Shown: positions 1 through 7,624 of the stretch, piece after piece | Position numbering within the stretch: position 1 is the first letter of the stretch | How the letters are laid out: each line of letters opens with the position of its first letter | Assembly: GCA_025458365.1 (NCBI GenBank) | Contig: JALOSP010000013.1 | Span: forward strand, 1-12,216 | Direction: 5' to 3' | DNA from: Hyphomonadaceae bacterium | Lineage (GTDB): Bacteria > Pseudomonadota > Alphaproteobacteria > Caulobacterales > Aquidulcibacteraceae | Length of the DNA stretch: 12,216 nt | Program-made: the position numbers and the translations under genes | The notes under the pieces: model-generated | Told to the model about the DNA's origin: nothing | Database searches by the model: none | Seen by the model: the letters and a program-made list of their open reading frames with translations, nothing else

Positions 1-1390
1 GGTTCGTCTGATCGGTCAGATCGTAGGAGTAGCCCTGCACATTGTAAGATTCAAAGGTGAAGGTCGTCTGCTCGGGATTGTCGAGGAACGATTTCGATTG
101 ACCAACCAGCAGCCTCGCGCGCAGGCGTTCGCCGATATCCTGCTCGATCATGAAATTGACCTGGTCAAAGGTCGTTTCGAGGTCATCGAACCGCATTTCG
201 GAGCGGATGTCGACGTCATTGAACGACGCCTTGGTGATCACGTTCCGGTCGTCGATGGTGTAGTTGAAGATGTCTGTCTGGGGGACCCCGGTTCCGTTCC
301 GGGAAAACGAGATCGGCTCCAAATTGTACTCGATCCGGTCGGCGCCAAATGTCGAATGCAGGACATCAAGCGTCAGGGTTGTCGAGTCGAACGGCCGGAA
401 TTGGAACGAACCTGTGATGCCAAGCCGTTCGATGTCGTTCACGAATTGCGAGGTCCGCAGGAACCGTGGATAGATCGCCCGGGTGACCCGAAGCGCCTCG
501 CCGGTCAGCGGCGGATTGACAGCATTGGTCTCCACCACGTTGCACACGCGCGTTGTTGCAGTCGTGCATGGCGTAATCGGCTGGAACGTCAGCCCGCCAT
601 CGGTGGAGAAGGACTGCAGACGCCCTGCGTTGCCAGCCGAATAGGCATTCTGCCAGCGCCCGGAATTGGGCCCCTCGTCAATGGTGGTTCTTTCGGAATA
701 AGCAACAGAGACAAGCGCGCCCAAGCGCCCGTCAAACCACCGGTTCGAGTAAAGCAAGGTGCCGCGCTGCCCGCCTTCTTCGGAGAAATCGTTGTAGCCC
801 AATTGTGCGGACCCAGCGAACGTCTGGCCACGATAGTCAAATGGCCGGGCAGTCCGCAGATCGACCGTGGCGCCCAAAGAGCCCTCTTCATTTTCGGCCG
901 ATGTCGACTTGCGAACCGTAAGGGAATTGAAGAGCTCCGAGGCAAATACATTGAAGTCGAAGCCGCGCCCACGGTTTGCACCGCCATCCCGGTCGCGGCC
1001 GCCTGTCGTGGAGATGGCTTCAAGCCCGTTCAGGCGTACGCGAGTGAAGTCTGGCCCAAGGCCGCGCACCGTGATGGTCCGGCCTTCACCGCTTCCATCC
1101 CGGTCGATCGCCACGCCAGGAATTCGCTGGAGGGATTCTGCAAGATTGTTGTCGGGAAACTTGCCGATGTCCTCGGCCCGGATCGAATCGATGATATCTG
1201 TCTCAGCCCGCTTGATGGCGATCGAGGAGCGCAGGGAAGAGCGAAAGCCAGTGACCACGACCACCTCAGGCTCGGTCTGTGCTTCCGTTTGGGAAGGCAC
1301 AACCGCTTGGGCGTGAGCCAGCCCGGTGCTGAGACCTGCAAGCGAAACTGAAGCCAGCAATGCTGGTGCGATCCGAGCCTTCAACGTCAT
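1..1390 (-). CDS. TonB-dependent outer-membrane receptor, N-terminal part (runs off left edge)
   Basis: This is a ligand-gated outer-membrane channel that takes up substrate using TonB/ExbBD energy. Reading the minus strand gives an open frame from ATG at 1390 to the window edge, 463 codons without a stop. A signal peptide of about 28 residues (hydrophobic core LLASVSLAGLSTGLA, ending AHAQA) is followed by a TonB-box-like EVVVVTGFR at about 44-50. The plug domain then shows SIAIKRAETDIIDSIRAED, GKFPDNNLAESLQRIPGV and TITVRGLGPDFTRVRLNGLE. These are hallmarks of the TonB-dependent receptors abundant in Caulobacter, Xanthomonas and sphingomonads; beta-barrel sequence rich in aromatic residues follows. 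A second in-frame ATG lies at 1393, but the GGGAGG ribosome site is only 2 nt from it and 5 nt from 1390, so 1390 is preferred. The family is certain. The substrate (pectic oligosaccharides) is inferred from the neighbours and from operators shared with pectin genes. The C-terminus is missing only because of the window boundary. Confidence 0.93.
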   Translation of the reverse strand, partial: MTLKARIAPALLASVSLAGLSTGLAHAQAVVPSQTEAQTEPEVVVVTGFRSSLRSSIAIKRAETDIIDSIRAEDIGKFPDNNLAESLQRIPGVAIDRDGSGEGRTITVRGLGPDFTRVRLNGLEAISTTGGRDRDGGANRGRGFDFNVFASELFNSLTVRKSTSAENEEGSLGATVDLRTARPFDYRGQTFAGSAQLGYNDFSEEGGQRGTLLYSNRWFDGRLGALVSVAYSERTTIDEGPNSGRWQNAYSAGNAGRLQSFSTDGGLTFQPITPCTTATTRVCNVVETNAVNPPLTGEALRVTRAIYPRFLRTSQFVNDIERLGITGSFQFRPFDSTTLTLDVLHSTFGADRIEYNLEPISFSRNGTGVPQTDIFNYTIDDRNVITKASFNDVDIRSEMRFDDLETTFDQVNFMIEQDIGERLRARLLVGQSKSFLDNPEQTTFTFESYNVQGYSYDLTDQTN

Positions 1391-1455
1391 CATGTCCTCC
1401 CGGCGGCCTTCGTGGCCATGCGGCCAGTCACGCACATTGTGACAGGCTTTGTTTT

Positions 1456-1469
1456 TGCTACCGGTAGCA
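1456..1469. promoter_or_regulatory. LacI-type operator O1 (TGCTACCGGTAGCA)
   Basis: This is a perfect 14-bp inverted repeat with a central CCGG, the usual architecture of LacI-family operators (central CG pair). It overlaps the predicted -10 element of the TonB-receptor promoter. Its centre is 24 bp from the next palindrome. The adjacent LacI-family protein is the obvious candidate ligand (inference). Confidence 0.7.
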
Positions 1470-1494
1470 TTTTCCAAAATGTCACCGGTGTCAA
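1466..1494 (-). promoter_or_regulatory. Promoter of the TonB-dependent receptor
   Basis: On the minus strand a perfect TTGACA (1494-1489) is followed after 17 nt by AATGCT (1471-1466), which matches the -10 consensus at three of six positions. The predicted leader is about 70 nt. The -35 hexamer lies inside the palindrome at 1480-1493 and the -10 hexamer overlaps the palindrome at 1456-1469, the expected geometry for repression. The hexamers are seen in the sequence; promoter activity is inferred. Confidence 0.55.
1480..1493. promoter_or_regulatory. LacI-type operator O2 (TGTCACCGGTGTCA)
   Basis: This near-perfect palindrome (one mismatched pair) shares the ACCGGT core with O1 and contains the -35 TTGACA of the TonB-receptor promoter on the minus strand. 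Its TGACACCGGT half, read on the minus strand, is identical to the operator upstream of kduD and to the one upstream of the hydratase gene. It could also influence the divergent regulator gene, whose likely start is about 150 bp away. Confidence 0.7.
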
Positions 1495-1644
1495 TAGCGA
1501 AGCGATGTCTGTCGTGATGGGCTTATCCGTGGGCCGGCTTGGCTCTCCAACACTTGATTTCCCAGCGAAACTGTGAACCTGAAATGGCGTCAAATCAGAG
1601 GGCAAGATACGTTCGTGACCAGGAATAGCAGCAATGAGCCGCCG

Positions 1645-2694
1645 ATGTCGGCGTCCAGCGATCAACGGGCGTCGCGCGGCGGGAATGTCACGATCAATGA
1701 TATTGCACGAGTTGCCAAGGTCTCGAAAAAGACGGTTTCGAGGGTTATCAACGAGTCGCCGTTCGTCAAGGAGAAGACCAGAGAAGCCATCAAAAAGGTG
1801 ATTGCCGAGCTGGGCTTTCTGCCGGACCCGCAAGCGCGGGCGCTCGCTCTGGGGAAATCATTCCTGATCGGGCTGGTCTATGACAACCCAAGTCCGCAGT
1901 ATGTGGTCAACATGCAACGCGGCATCCTTGATGCGCTCGAATCAACCGACTTCCAGCTCGTCTTGCGCCCATGTGACCGCAGCCAGCCAGACTTCGTCCA
2001 GCAGGTCTTGCGGTTCGCCCAGCAGCACAAACCTTTCGGACTGATTCTGCCTCCGTCGGTGTCTGAAGCGCCCGAACTGGCTGCTGCAATAGCTGCGGCC
2101 GAGATTGATTATGTGCGGATTGCCTCGGTCAGTATCGATGATCCCGACCACCTGATTTTGACGGATGATGCCGAAGGCAGCTCGAAGGCGGCACGGCATC
2201 TCGCCGAGCTTGGCCATCGCCGGATTGGCCATATCCACGGACCCGTGACCTTCCGGTCAACTCACGAGCGGCGCAGAGGTTTTGAATCAGGGCTTGCCGA
2301 ATCCGGCCTGACACTTGACCCGGAATTGGTAGCCGAAGGTGGATACACCTTTGCCTCTGGCCAGGCAGCGACCGAGGCGCTGCTGGCCCATTCTGAAAGA
2401 CCGACTGCGATCTTTGCAGGAAATGACGAAATGGCCACAGGCGCTTACGTCGCGGCGCGCGAGGCGGGTTTACGGATCCCCGAAGACATTTCGATTGTAG
2501 GATTTGACGACACGCCAATAGCCGGGCGGTTGTGGCCCGGAATGACCACAGTGCGTCTGCCCATCCGCGAGATGGGACGCGCGGCCGCCAGATTGTTGCT
2601 CGATGTGGCAAACGGCGCCCGCCGTGAGACGCACCTCCGGTTTGCACCCGAACTGGTAGTGCGCGCCTCCACTGCCTCGCGCCGGACCGATTGA
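1645..2694 (+). CDS. LacI-family transcriptional regulator, probable local pectin/uronate repressor
   Basis: This is a DNA-binding repressor of the LacI/GalR family, 349 residues from ATG 1645, the usual family length. The N-terminal helix-turn-helix (about 15-62) reads VTINDIARVAKVSKKTVSRVIN followed by the hinge-side REAIKKVIAELGFLPDPQARALA. The periplasmic-binding-protein-like effector domain follows, with IGLVYDNPSPQYV, the signature GNDEMATGAYVAAREAGLRIPEDISIVGFDD, and the C-terminal TTVRLPIREMGRAAARLLLD. The start is uncertain: in-frame GTG codons at 1573 and 1615 would add 24 or 10 residues of unconserved sequence, and no strong ribosome site marks any of the three. ATG 1645 best fits a short arm before the HTH. 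It is divergent from the TonB receptor and upstream of kduD. Five CCGG-centred palindromes in this locus are its likely targets. A role analogous to KdgR, with KDG or a related ketouronate as inducer, is inferred. Confidence 0.92.
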   Translation: MSASSDQRASRGGNVTINDIARVAKVSKKTVSRVINESPFVKEKTREAIKKVIAELGFLPDPQARALALGKSFLIGLVYDNPSPQYVVNMQRGILDALESTDFQLVLRPCDRSQPDFVQQVLRFAQQHKPFGLILPPSVSEAPELAAAIAAAEIDYVRIASVSIDDPDHLILTDDAEGSSKAARHLAELGHRRIGHIHGPVTFRSTHERRRGFESGLAESGLTLDPELVAEGGYTFASGQAATEALLAHSERPTAIFAGNDEMATGAYVAAREAGLRIPEDISIVGFDDTPIAGRLWPGMTTVRLPIREMGRAAARLLLDVANGARRETHLRFAPELVVRASTASRRTD

Positions 2695-2736
2695 ACGTCA
2701 TCTTGCAGGCCTTGCGCTGCTATGGCCTCCTTGTTA

Positions 2737-2750
2737 TGACACCGGTTACC
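2737..2750. promoter_or_regulatory. LacI-type operator O3 upstream of kduD (TGACACCGGTTACC)
   Basis: This ACCGGT-centred imperfect palindrome lies 62 bp before the kduD start. The 16 bases TGACACCGGTTACCAT (2737-2752) recur exactly at 9751-9766 upstream of the hydratase-TRAP operon. ATGACA at 2736-2741 is at the same place as the TTGACA -35 of that second promoter, so the operon promoter probably overlaps the site, although I see no convincing -10 element here. Confidence 0.65.
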
Positions 2751-2812
2751 ATTCATGAAGTGCATGGCAGTTCCGGCGCTCTTGACCGGGTCTGAAACAA
2801 CGGGAGTCCATC

Positions 2813-3574
2813 ATGACAATGCTCGCTTCTTTCAGCCTCGAAGGTAGAACCGCGCTCGTCACGGGAGCAAACACCGGCCTTGGTCAAGGTGTTGCACTCG
2901 CCCTGGCAGAGGCTGGAGCCGACATCGCAGCGGCTGGGATCGTTCCGGCTGACGAGACGGGCGATAAAGTGCGTGCGCTTGGTCGCCGGTTCGTGGACAT
3001 CAGCGCCAACCTTGGCACCATCGAGCCAGTGAGCCGGGTCGTTCAGGAGACGCTGGACGGGCTTGGCGGGTTGGATATCCTCGTCAACAACGCAGGGCTG
3101 ATCCGCAGGCAGGACGCCCTCGACTTCAGCGAGAAGGACTGGGACGACGTCATGAACGTCAACATCAAGTCCGCCTTCTTCATGTGCCAGGCGGCAGGCC
3201 GGGTAATGGCAGCGCAGGGATCGGGCAAGATCATCAACATCGCTTCGATGCTGTCGTTCCAAGGTGGGATCCGCGTCCCGTCCTACACGGCCTCGAAGAG
3301 CGGGATTGCCGGCATCACCCGACTGCTGGCTTGCGAATGGGCCAGCAAGGGGATCAATGTGAACGCCATCGCCCCCGGCTACATGGCCACTGACAACACT
3401 GCCCAATTGCGGGCCGATGAGCAGCGGTCCACCGAGATACTCGGGCGGATACCTGCCGGGCGCTGGGGTGAACCGGCCGACTTGGGGGGTACCGCGGTGT
3501 TCCTGGCCTCGCGCGCAGCCGACTATCTGCACGGTGCGATCATCCCTGTGGATGGCGGCTGGCTCGCCCGGTGA
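2813..3574 (+). CDS. kduD: 2-dehydro-3-deoxy-D-gluconate 5-dehydrogenase (SDR family)
   Basis: This cytoplasmic NAD(H)-dependent short-chain dehydrogenase interconverts 2,5-diketo-3-deoxygluconate and 2-keto-3-deoxygluconate (KDG), the step after lyase-generated unsaturated uronate has been isomerised. At 253 residues it matches KduD. Visible motifs are the cofactor-binding TGANTGLG (17-24), NNAG (92-95), and the catalytic Asn in NVN (115-117), Ser145, Tyr158 and Lys162 (YTASK). The C-terminal half contains APGYMATDNTAQLR and GRIPAGRWGEPADLGG, typical of the KduD subgroup. ATG 2813 is preceded by GGGAG. It heads an operon with kdgK (1-nt overlap), an esterase and a pectate lyase. Other SDR sugar-acid dehydrogenases are similar in sequence, but the adjacency to kdgK and pectate lyases favours KduD. 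Confidence 0.9.
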   Translation: MTMLASFSLEGRTALVTGANTGLGQGVALALAEAGADIAAAGIVPADETGDKVRALGRRFVDISANLGTIEPVSRVVQETLDGLGGLDILVNNAGLIRRQDALDFSEKDWDDVMNVNIKSAFFMCQAAGRVMAAQGSGKIINIASMLSFQGGIRVPSYTASKSGIAGITRLLACEWASKGINVNAIAPGYMATDNTAQLRADEQRSTEILGRIPAGRWGEPADLGGTAVFLASRAADYLHGAIIPVDGGWLAR

Positions 3575-4572
3575 TGACTGCGCCTGTCGTCGCCTGCCTC
3601 GGTGAACTTCTGGTCCGATTGAGCGCGCCCGGCTGCGAGCGACTGCTCCAGTCGCACCGGCTGGACGTGGCTTATGGCGGCGCTGAAGCCAATGTGGCTG
3701 TGATGTTGGCGCGGCTGGGGCTTCCAGCGCGCATGGGTAGCGTCGTTGCGGATAATGCTATCGGTGCTGCTGCAATTTCGGAACTGCGAAGCCACGGTGT
3801 GAACGTTGAGTGTGTATCTGCTTCAACCGGGCGGATGGGGCTCTACTTCTTGACCCCGGCAGCCATGAGCCGCCCGGCAGAAGTCCTCTATGACCGGGCT
3901 GACAGCGCCTTTGCCATGCACGCGGAGGCGGTCGATCTTGATCGGCTGCTGGAGGGAGCCAGCTGGCTCCATCTCTCCGGCATCACCCCTGCCGTCAGCC
4001 GGGCGGCAACCCGACTGGCACAGGAGGCGGTTCAGGCTGCCGCCGGACGCGGGATCAAGGTCTCCTTCGATGGGAACTACCGCGCCCAGCTGTGGCAGCA
4101 ATGGCAGGGCGATGGCCCGTCAGTTCTTGCAGGTCTCCTGGAACAAGCCGACCTTGCCTTCATCAACGAGAAAGACGTGGCGCTGATCACCGGCACACCG
4201 GTCCAATCCCGCGAGGAAGCTGTGGCCGCCGCCTTCAAAGCGTTCCCGAAATTGAGGACGATTGCTGCAACAATGCGCGAAGTCACCAGCCCGTCTGTGC
4301 AAACCCTGCGCGGCGAAATCCATACGCGCGATGGGTTTGTTCACTCCCCAACCCATCAAATGGCAGGCATCGTCGACCGGATTGGTGCCGGCGACGCCTT
4401 CGCCGCCGGCGTCCTATTCGGTCTGGAACGTGGTCTGGGGGGGCAGGAGACTGTCGATTTTGCGACTGTGGCGGCGGTCCTCAAGCATTCGATTCGGGGA
4501 GACTTCAACCTGATCACCGAGAACGACGTTCGTGGCCTGATGGCCGGTGGCAACCAAGATGTCCGCCGGTAG
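3574..4572 (+). CDS. kdgK: 2-dehydro-3-deoxygluconokinase (PfkB family)
   Basis: This ATP-dependent sugar kinase converts KDG to 2-keto-3-deoxy-6-phosphogluconate for cleavage by an aldolase encoded elsewhere. It has 332 residues from ATG 3574, whose A is shared with the kduD stop (TGATG), implying translational coupling; GTG 3571 would add one residue. PfkB features include GELLVRLSAPG at the N-terminus, the substrate-side GGAEANVAVMLARLG (about 35-49), the mid-protein FDGNYRAQLW and INEKDVALITG, and the C-terminal ATP/anion-hole signature DRIGAGDAFAAG (268-279) with the catalytic Asp of GAGD. The residues after the signature Asp are RI rather than the more usual TT/TV, a tolerated variation. 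Its product and that of kduD act consecutively, which supports the assignment within the PfkB superfamily. Confidence 0.92.
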   Translation: MTAPVVACLGELLVRLSAPGCERLLQSHRLDVAYGGAEANVAVMLARLGLPARMGSVVADNAIGAAAISELRSHGVNVECVSASTGRMGLYFLTPAAMSRPAEVLYDRADSAFAMHAEAVDLDRLLEGASWLHLSGITPAVSRAATRLAQEAVQAAAGRGIKVSFDGNYRAQLWQQWQGDGPSVLAGLLEQADLAFINEKDVALITGTPVQSREEAVAAAFKAFPKLRTIAATMREVTSPSVQTLRGEIHTRDGFVHSPTHQMAGIVDRIGAGDAFAAGVLFGLERGLGGQETVDFATVAAVLKHSIRGDFNLITENDVRGLMAGGNQDVRR

Positions 4573-6160
4573 CGCAGCGCCGGACTTGAGCAGGCGCGAC
4601 ACTGTCGTAGCCGGGGCCTTAGCCTTGCTCGTCCAGACTGCTCCCGCCGCTGCTTCGACTGGTCAGCCGAGCCCCGTACTTCAGACCGACCATGGGCCGG
4701 TTCGAGGGTTCGCGCGCGAGGGGCTCAGCGTCTTTCTCGGCGTCCGCTATGGCGCTGACACGGCACGTGTCCGGTTTGCCCGGCCGCAGCCTCCAGAGCC
4801 ATGGTCAGCAGTCCTGCCCGCAACCGCTTATGGGAAGGCGAGCCCGCAACCAGGCCGTGAGCCCGATCAGTCCGAAGACTGTCTGTTTCTGAACATCTGG
4901 ACGCCCGGACTCAATGATGGCGCGCGGCGACCTGTCATGGTCTATATCCATGGAGGCGGCTATGCCACCGGATCGGGTTCCTCACCGCTGACCGACGGGG
5001 CGGTCCTGGCTGCCCGTCATGATGTCGTGGTGATCACGGTCAATCACCGGCTCAATGCCTTCGGCTATCTGTATCTTGAGCAAATCGCTCCGGGCTTCCG
5101 GCCTGATGGCGGCAACGCCGGGCAGTGGGACCTTGTTCTCGCGCTCCAGTGGATTGCCGCTCACGCAAGCCGCCTTGGGGGTGATCCAAGGCGGGTCATG
5201 CTGTTTGGGCAGTCAGGTGGCGGCGCGAAGATCGCCACGCTGATGGCAACGCCCGCAGCATCTGGTCTGTTCAGCGCCGTAGCCACAATGAGTGGCCAGC
5301 AGGTCACCGCATCTGGCCCCCTCAATGCGTCTCGCCGCGCAAACGCACTGATGGATCGATTGGGCATCAGCGCGACGAGCCCCGGCGATCTCATCACCAT
5401 CCCCGCACCCCGCATCGTCGAAGCACTCGCGGCAGATGATCCGGTCAATCCACAGATGCGGATCTATTTCGGCCCGGTGCTCGACCAGCGGATGTTGACG
5501 CGGCATCCTTTCTGGCCGGACGCTCCGGCCGTGTCCCGGCACATCCCGATGCTCCTTGGGAATGTGCGGGACGAGACACGCAACCTGATCGGTCGCAGCG
5601 AACCGGCTGCCTTCAACCTCGGCTGGGACCAGCTACCCTCCTGGCTGGCCCGGCACATGCGGACCGACATCGATCCCCGTCATGTCATCGCTACCTACAG
5701 GGCTGCCTATCCACAGATCACAGCACCCGATCTGTTTTTCGCCGCCACCACAGCCGCACGGAGCTGGCGCGGACAGGTGGAGGAGGCCGACATGCGGGCC
5801 CGCCAGCAAGCACCGACCTGGGTGTATCGTTTCGACTTGCCTGCGACGGGCGAGGACAGCAGGTACGGCGCCTTCCATACCATCGACATCGCCCATGCAT
5901 TCGGAACACTCGCAGCGCCGGAATCATCGACGGGGACAGGCCCGGACGCGCAGCGGGTCTCCTCAGCGCTGATGGGGGCACTCGCGGGACTCGCGCGCTC
6001 TGGCAGTCCGCAACATCGTGGCCTGCCGCCGTGGCCGCAGTACCGCCTCCCAGACCGACAGACTCTTCTACTGTACCGCACCATCCGTGTCGCGCGCGAC
6101 CCTCGCGGCGTGGAGCGGGAACTGTTTGGGACTGTACCCTTCATCCAGTGGGGAAGCTGA
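4559..6160 (+). CDS. Secreted type-B carboxylesterase, possible pectin-deesterifying enzyme
   Basis: This is a serine esterase of the carboxylesterase type-B/cholinesterase family, 533 residues, the usual length. The N-terminus carries a twin-arginine-like export signal (SRRDTVVAGALALL, ending AAAS). Family motifs are FLGVRYG, SEDCLFLNIWTP (second type-B signature), the oxyanion-hole HGGG (131-134), the nucleophile elbow GQSGGG (Ser219), a probable acid residue in RDET (Glu339), and a probable catalytic His440 in GAFHTIDIAHAFG. The start at ATG 4559 lies 14 nt inside kdgK; GTG 4547 would add four residues in front of the signal. The pectate lyase gene follows after 3 nt. Removal of methyl, acetyl or feruloyl esters from pectin is inferred from the operon only; the family acts on many esters, so the substrate is unproven. 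Confidence 0.87.
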   Translation: MSAGSAAPDLSRRDTVVAGALALLVQTAPAAASTGQPSPVLQTDHGPVRGFAREGLSVFLGVRYGADTARVRFARPQPPEPWSAVLPATAYGKASPQPGREPDQSEDCLFLNIWTPGLNDGARRPVMVYIHGGGYATGSGSSPLTDGAVLAARHDVVVITVNHRLNAFGYLYLEQIAPGFRPDGGNAGQWDLVLALQWIAAHASRLGGDPRRVMLFGQSGGGAKIATLMATPAASGLFSAVATMSGQQVTASGPLNASRRANALMDRLGISATSPGDLITIPAPRIVEALAADDPVNPQMRIYFGPVLDQRMLTRHPFWPDAPAVSRHIPMLLGNVRDETRNLIGRSEPAAFNLGWDQLPSWLARHMRTDIDPRHVIATYRAAYPQITAPDLFFAATTAARSWRGQVEEADMRARQQAPTWVYRFDLPATGEDSRYGAFHTIDIAHAFGTLAAPESSTGTGPDAQRVSSALMGALAGLARSGSPQHRGLPPWPQYRLPDRQTLLLYRTIRVARDPRGVERELFGTVPFIQWGS

Positions 6161-6163
6161 GCA

Positions 6164-7552
6164 ATGCAGAAAGGCCTCTGGCTCGCAATTCTCGCCACAT
6201 TAGGTGGCTGCGTTTCCGGGCCAGCTCCGGTCATGGCATCAGACCCAAACCCGCCTGCGCCTGTTGCTTTCCCAGGAGCCCAAGGGTTTGGGGCCAACAC
6301 CGTGGGTGGACGTGGCGGGCGCGTCATCAGGGTCACCAGTCTGGAGGATTCAGGGCCGGGAACCTTGCGCGCGGCGATCGAAACACGCGGTCCACGGACA
6401 GTCATCTTCGATATCGGGGGAACGATCATCCTGCGCAGTCCACTGGTTATTCGCCATCCAAACATCACGATCGCCGGGCAGACCGCGCCAGGCGGTGGAA
6501 TCACCCTGCGCGGACAGGAGTTCAGGGTATCGAGCGGCGAAGTGATCGTGCGATTCTTGCGGATTCGCGTCGGTGACGAGCAAGGAATAGAGGCTGATGC
6601 ACTCTCCCTGACATCCGGGCGCAACATCATCATCGATCACTGCTCGGCTTCCTGGTCGACGGATGAGACACTGTCGGTATCCCAGCGCCTGACCCGCGGC
6701 GAAGGCCAGCTCGATCTGGTAACGGTGCAGTGGAGCATCATCACCGAATCGCTCGACCGGTCGGTCCATTCGAAAGGCGCGCACGGTTACGGCTCGCTCG
6801 TGCGTGGCTCGGCCGGATCGCGCTACAGTTTCCACCACAATCTATGGGCCCATCATCGGGCACGGATGCCGCGGCCGGGCAACTTCACCAGCCCGGCAGA
6901 AGATTCCGAAGGTCCGGTCTTCGACTTCACCAACAACGTCTTCTACAATTGGGGGGGCGATGATGGCGACGCTTCTGGCTACAATGTCGATGAGGATGCG
7001 ATCAGCCGCTACAATTTCCGGTCCAACGCTTATCTGACCGGGCCGCAATCGCTGGCCGCCCGCGCCTTTGTGGAATCTGCGCCCGGTGCCCGGGCCCATT
7101 TTTCCGGCAACAGCATGAATGGAGCGACCCCAGACCAGCGCAGCCTTGTCCGCTTGCGCCGGTCTGAGGTCGGATACTTCAGCGAGACACCATTTGATAC
7201 TGGCGGACTGCTAGCTGTCCCTGCTGATCAGGCCTTGCGGCGGGTCCTTGCCCTTGCCGGAGCATCGCGCGTGCGTGACGCGGTTGATGCGCGTGTGGTC
7301 GCCAGCTTGGAAACGCGAAGCGGGCGCATCATCGACAGCCAGCGCGATGTTGGCGGCTGGCCCGTGCTGGACCCCGGCCGTCCATGGCAGGATAACGACA
7401 GTGATGGGATGCCTGATGACTGGGAACGGGCGAACGGTCTGGAGCCAGCAAATCCTGCCGACGGACCCGCTGATGCCGACAGGGACGGCTACACCAATCT
7501 CGAGGAATGGATGAACAGCCTCGTCCCCGCTTTCAGTCAGTCGGCCGAGTGA
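6164..7552 (+). CDS. Pectate lyase-like beta-helix protein with C-terminal Ca-binding repeats
   Basis: This is a predicted polysaccharide lyase of the pectate-lyase superfamily (PL1-like parallel beta-helix) that cleaves de-esterified homogalacturonan by beta-elimination, giving 4,5-unsaturated ends. It has 462 residues. The signal sequence has a possible lipobox (TLGGC, Cys16); a Sec cleavage after VMAS is the alternative. Core motifs are FPGAQGFGANTVGGRGG (36-52), GTLRAAI, ITIAGQTAPGGGITL, DHCSASWSTDET (158-169), and HHNLWAHHRARMPR (224-237), with the catalytic-type Arg in RMPR. The C-terminus adds two Asp-rich thrombospondin-3/dockerin-like stretches, DNDSDGMPDDWE (410-421) and DADRDGYTNLEEW (437-449), often seen on Bacteroidetes and planctomycete lyases. 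A GGGGAAG ribosome site lies 7 nt before ATG. It is the last gene of the kduD operon and is followed by a hairpin. Confidence 0.9.
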   Translation: MQKGLWLAILATLGGCVSGPAPVMASDPNPPAPVAFPGAQGFGANTVGGRGGRVIRVTSLEDSGPGTLRAAIETRGPRTVIFDIGGTIILRSPLVIRHPNITIAGQTAPGGGITLRGQEFRVSSGEVIVRFLRIRVGDEQGIEADALSLTSGRNIIIDHCSASWSTDETLSVSQRLTRGEGQLDLVTVQWSIITESLDRSVHSKGAHGYGSLVRGSAGSRYSFHHNLWAHHRARMPRPGNFTSPAEDSEGPVFDFTNNVFYNWGGDDGDASGYNVDEDAISRYNFRSNAYLTGPQSLAARAFVESAPGARAHFSGNSMNGATPDQRSLVRLRRSEVGYFSETPFDTGGLLAVPADQALRRVLALAGASRVRDAVDARVVASLETRSGRIIDSQRDVGGWPVLDPGRPWQDNDSDGMPDDWERANGLEPANPADGPADADRDGYTNLEEWMNSLVPAFSQSAE

Positions 7553-7578
7553 TGGGCATTCTTGCGGGATCGCATTGC

Positions 7579-7601
7579 CGGGGCCTGCCCGCCCCGCTTT
7601 T
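7579..7601 (+). terminator. Candidate intrinsic terminator after the kduD-kdgK-esterase-lyase operon
   Basis: CGGGGC (7579-7584) pairs perfectly with GCCCCG (7591-7596) across a 6-nt loop and is followed by CTTTT. The stem is short and the T run has only four bases, so termination may be partial. Its position, 27 nt after the pectate lyase stop and just before the next operator, is right for an operon boundary. Confidence 0.42.
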
Positions 7602-7610
7602 GGACGGCAT

Positions 7611-7624
7611 CGCAACCGGTGTCA
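7611..7624. promoter_or_regulatory. LacI-type operator O4 upstream of the second pectate lyase
   Basis: CGCAACCGGTGTCA is centred on ACCGGT. Read on the minus strand it is TGACACCGGTTGCG, which matches the kduD and hydratase operators at its first eleven positions. It lies 43 bp before the start of the second pectate lyase gene. A possible promoter is TTGGAC (7600-7605) with CAAAGT (7623-7628) at 17-nt spacing, which the operator would cover; this promoter call is weak. Confidence 0.6.

Noticed and set aside
738..743. Further ACCGGT cores inside genes (here in the TonB receptor; also near 4196, 6756 and 10817)
   Set aside because: They lie within coding sequence and lack the TGAC-type flanks that the five intergenic sites share, so they are treated as chance hexamers.
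98..1351. Plus-strand open frame of 417 codons
   Set aside because: It lies entirely antisense to the TonB-dependent receptor, whose motifs are unmistakable. The frame has no recognisable domain and is a by-product of high-GC codon bias.
1573..1644. N-terminal extension of the LacI regulator from GTG 1573 or 1615
   Set aside because: LacI proteins start shortly before the helix-turn-helix. The extension has no clear ribosome site and no conserved sequence, although it cannot be fully excluded.
2753..3532. Minus-strand open frame of 259 codons opposite kduD
   Set aside because: It is a shadow of kduD, rich in His/Arg/Gly, with no family features; kduD has its complete SDR motif set on the other strand.
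5707..6633. Minus-strand open frame of 308 codons
   Set aside because: It is antisense across the esterase-lyase junction, both of which carry clear family motifs. Its sequence is low complexity (Pro/Arg/Ser) with no motif.
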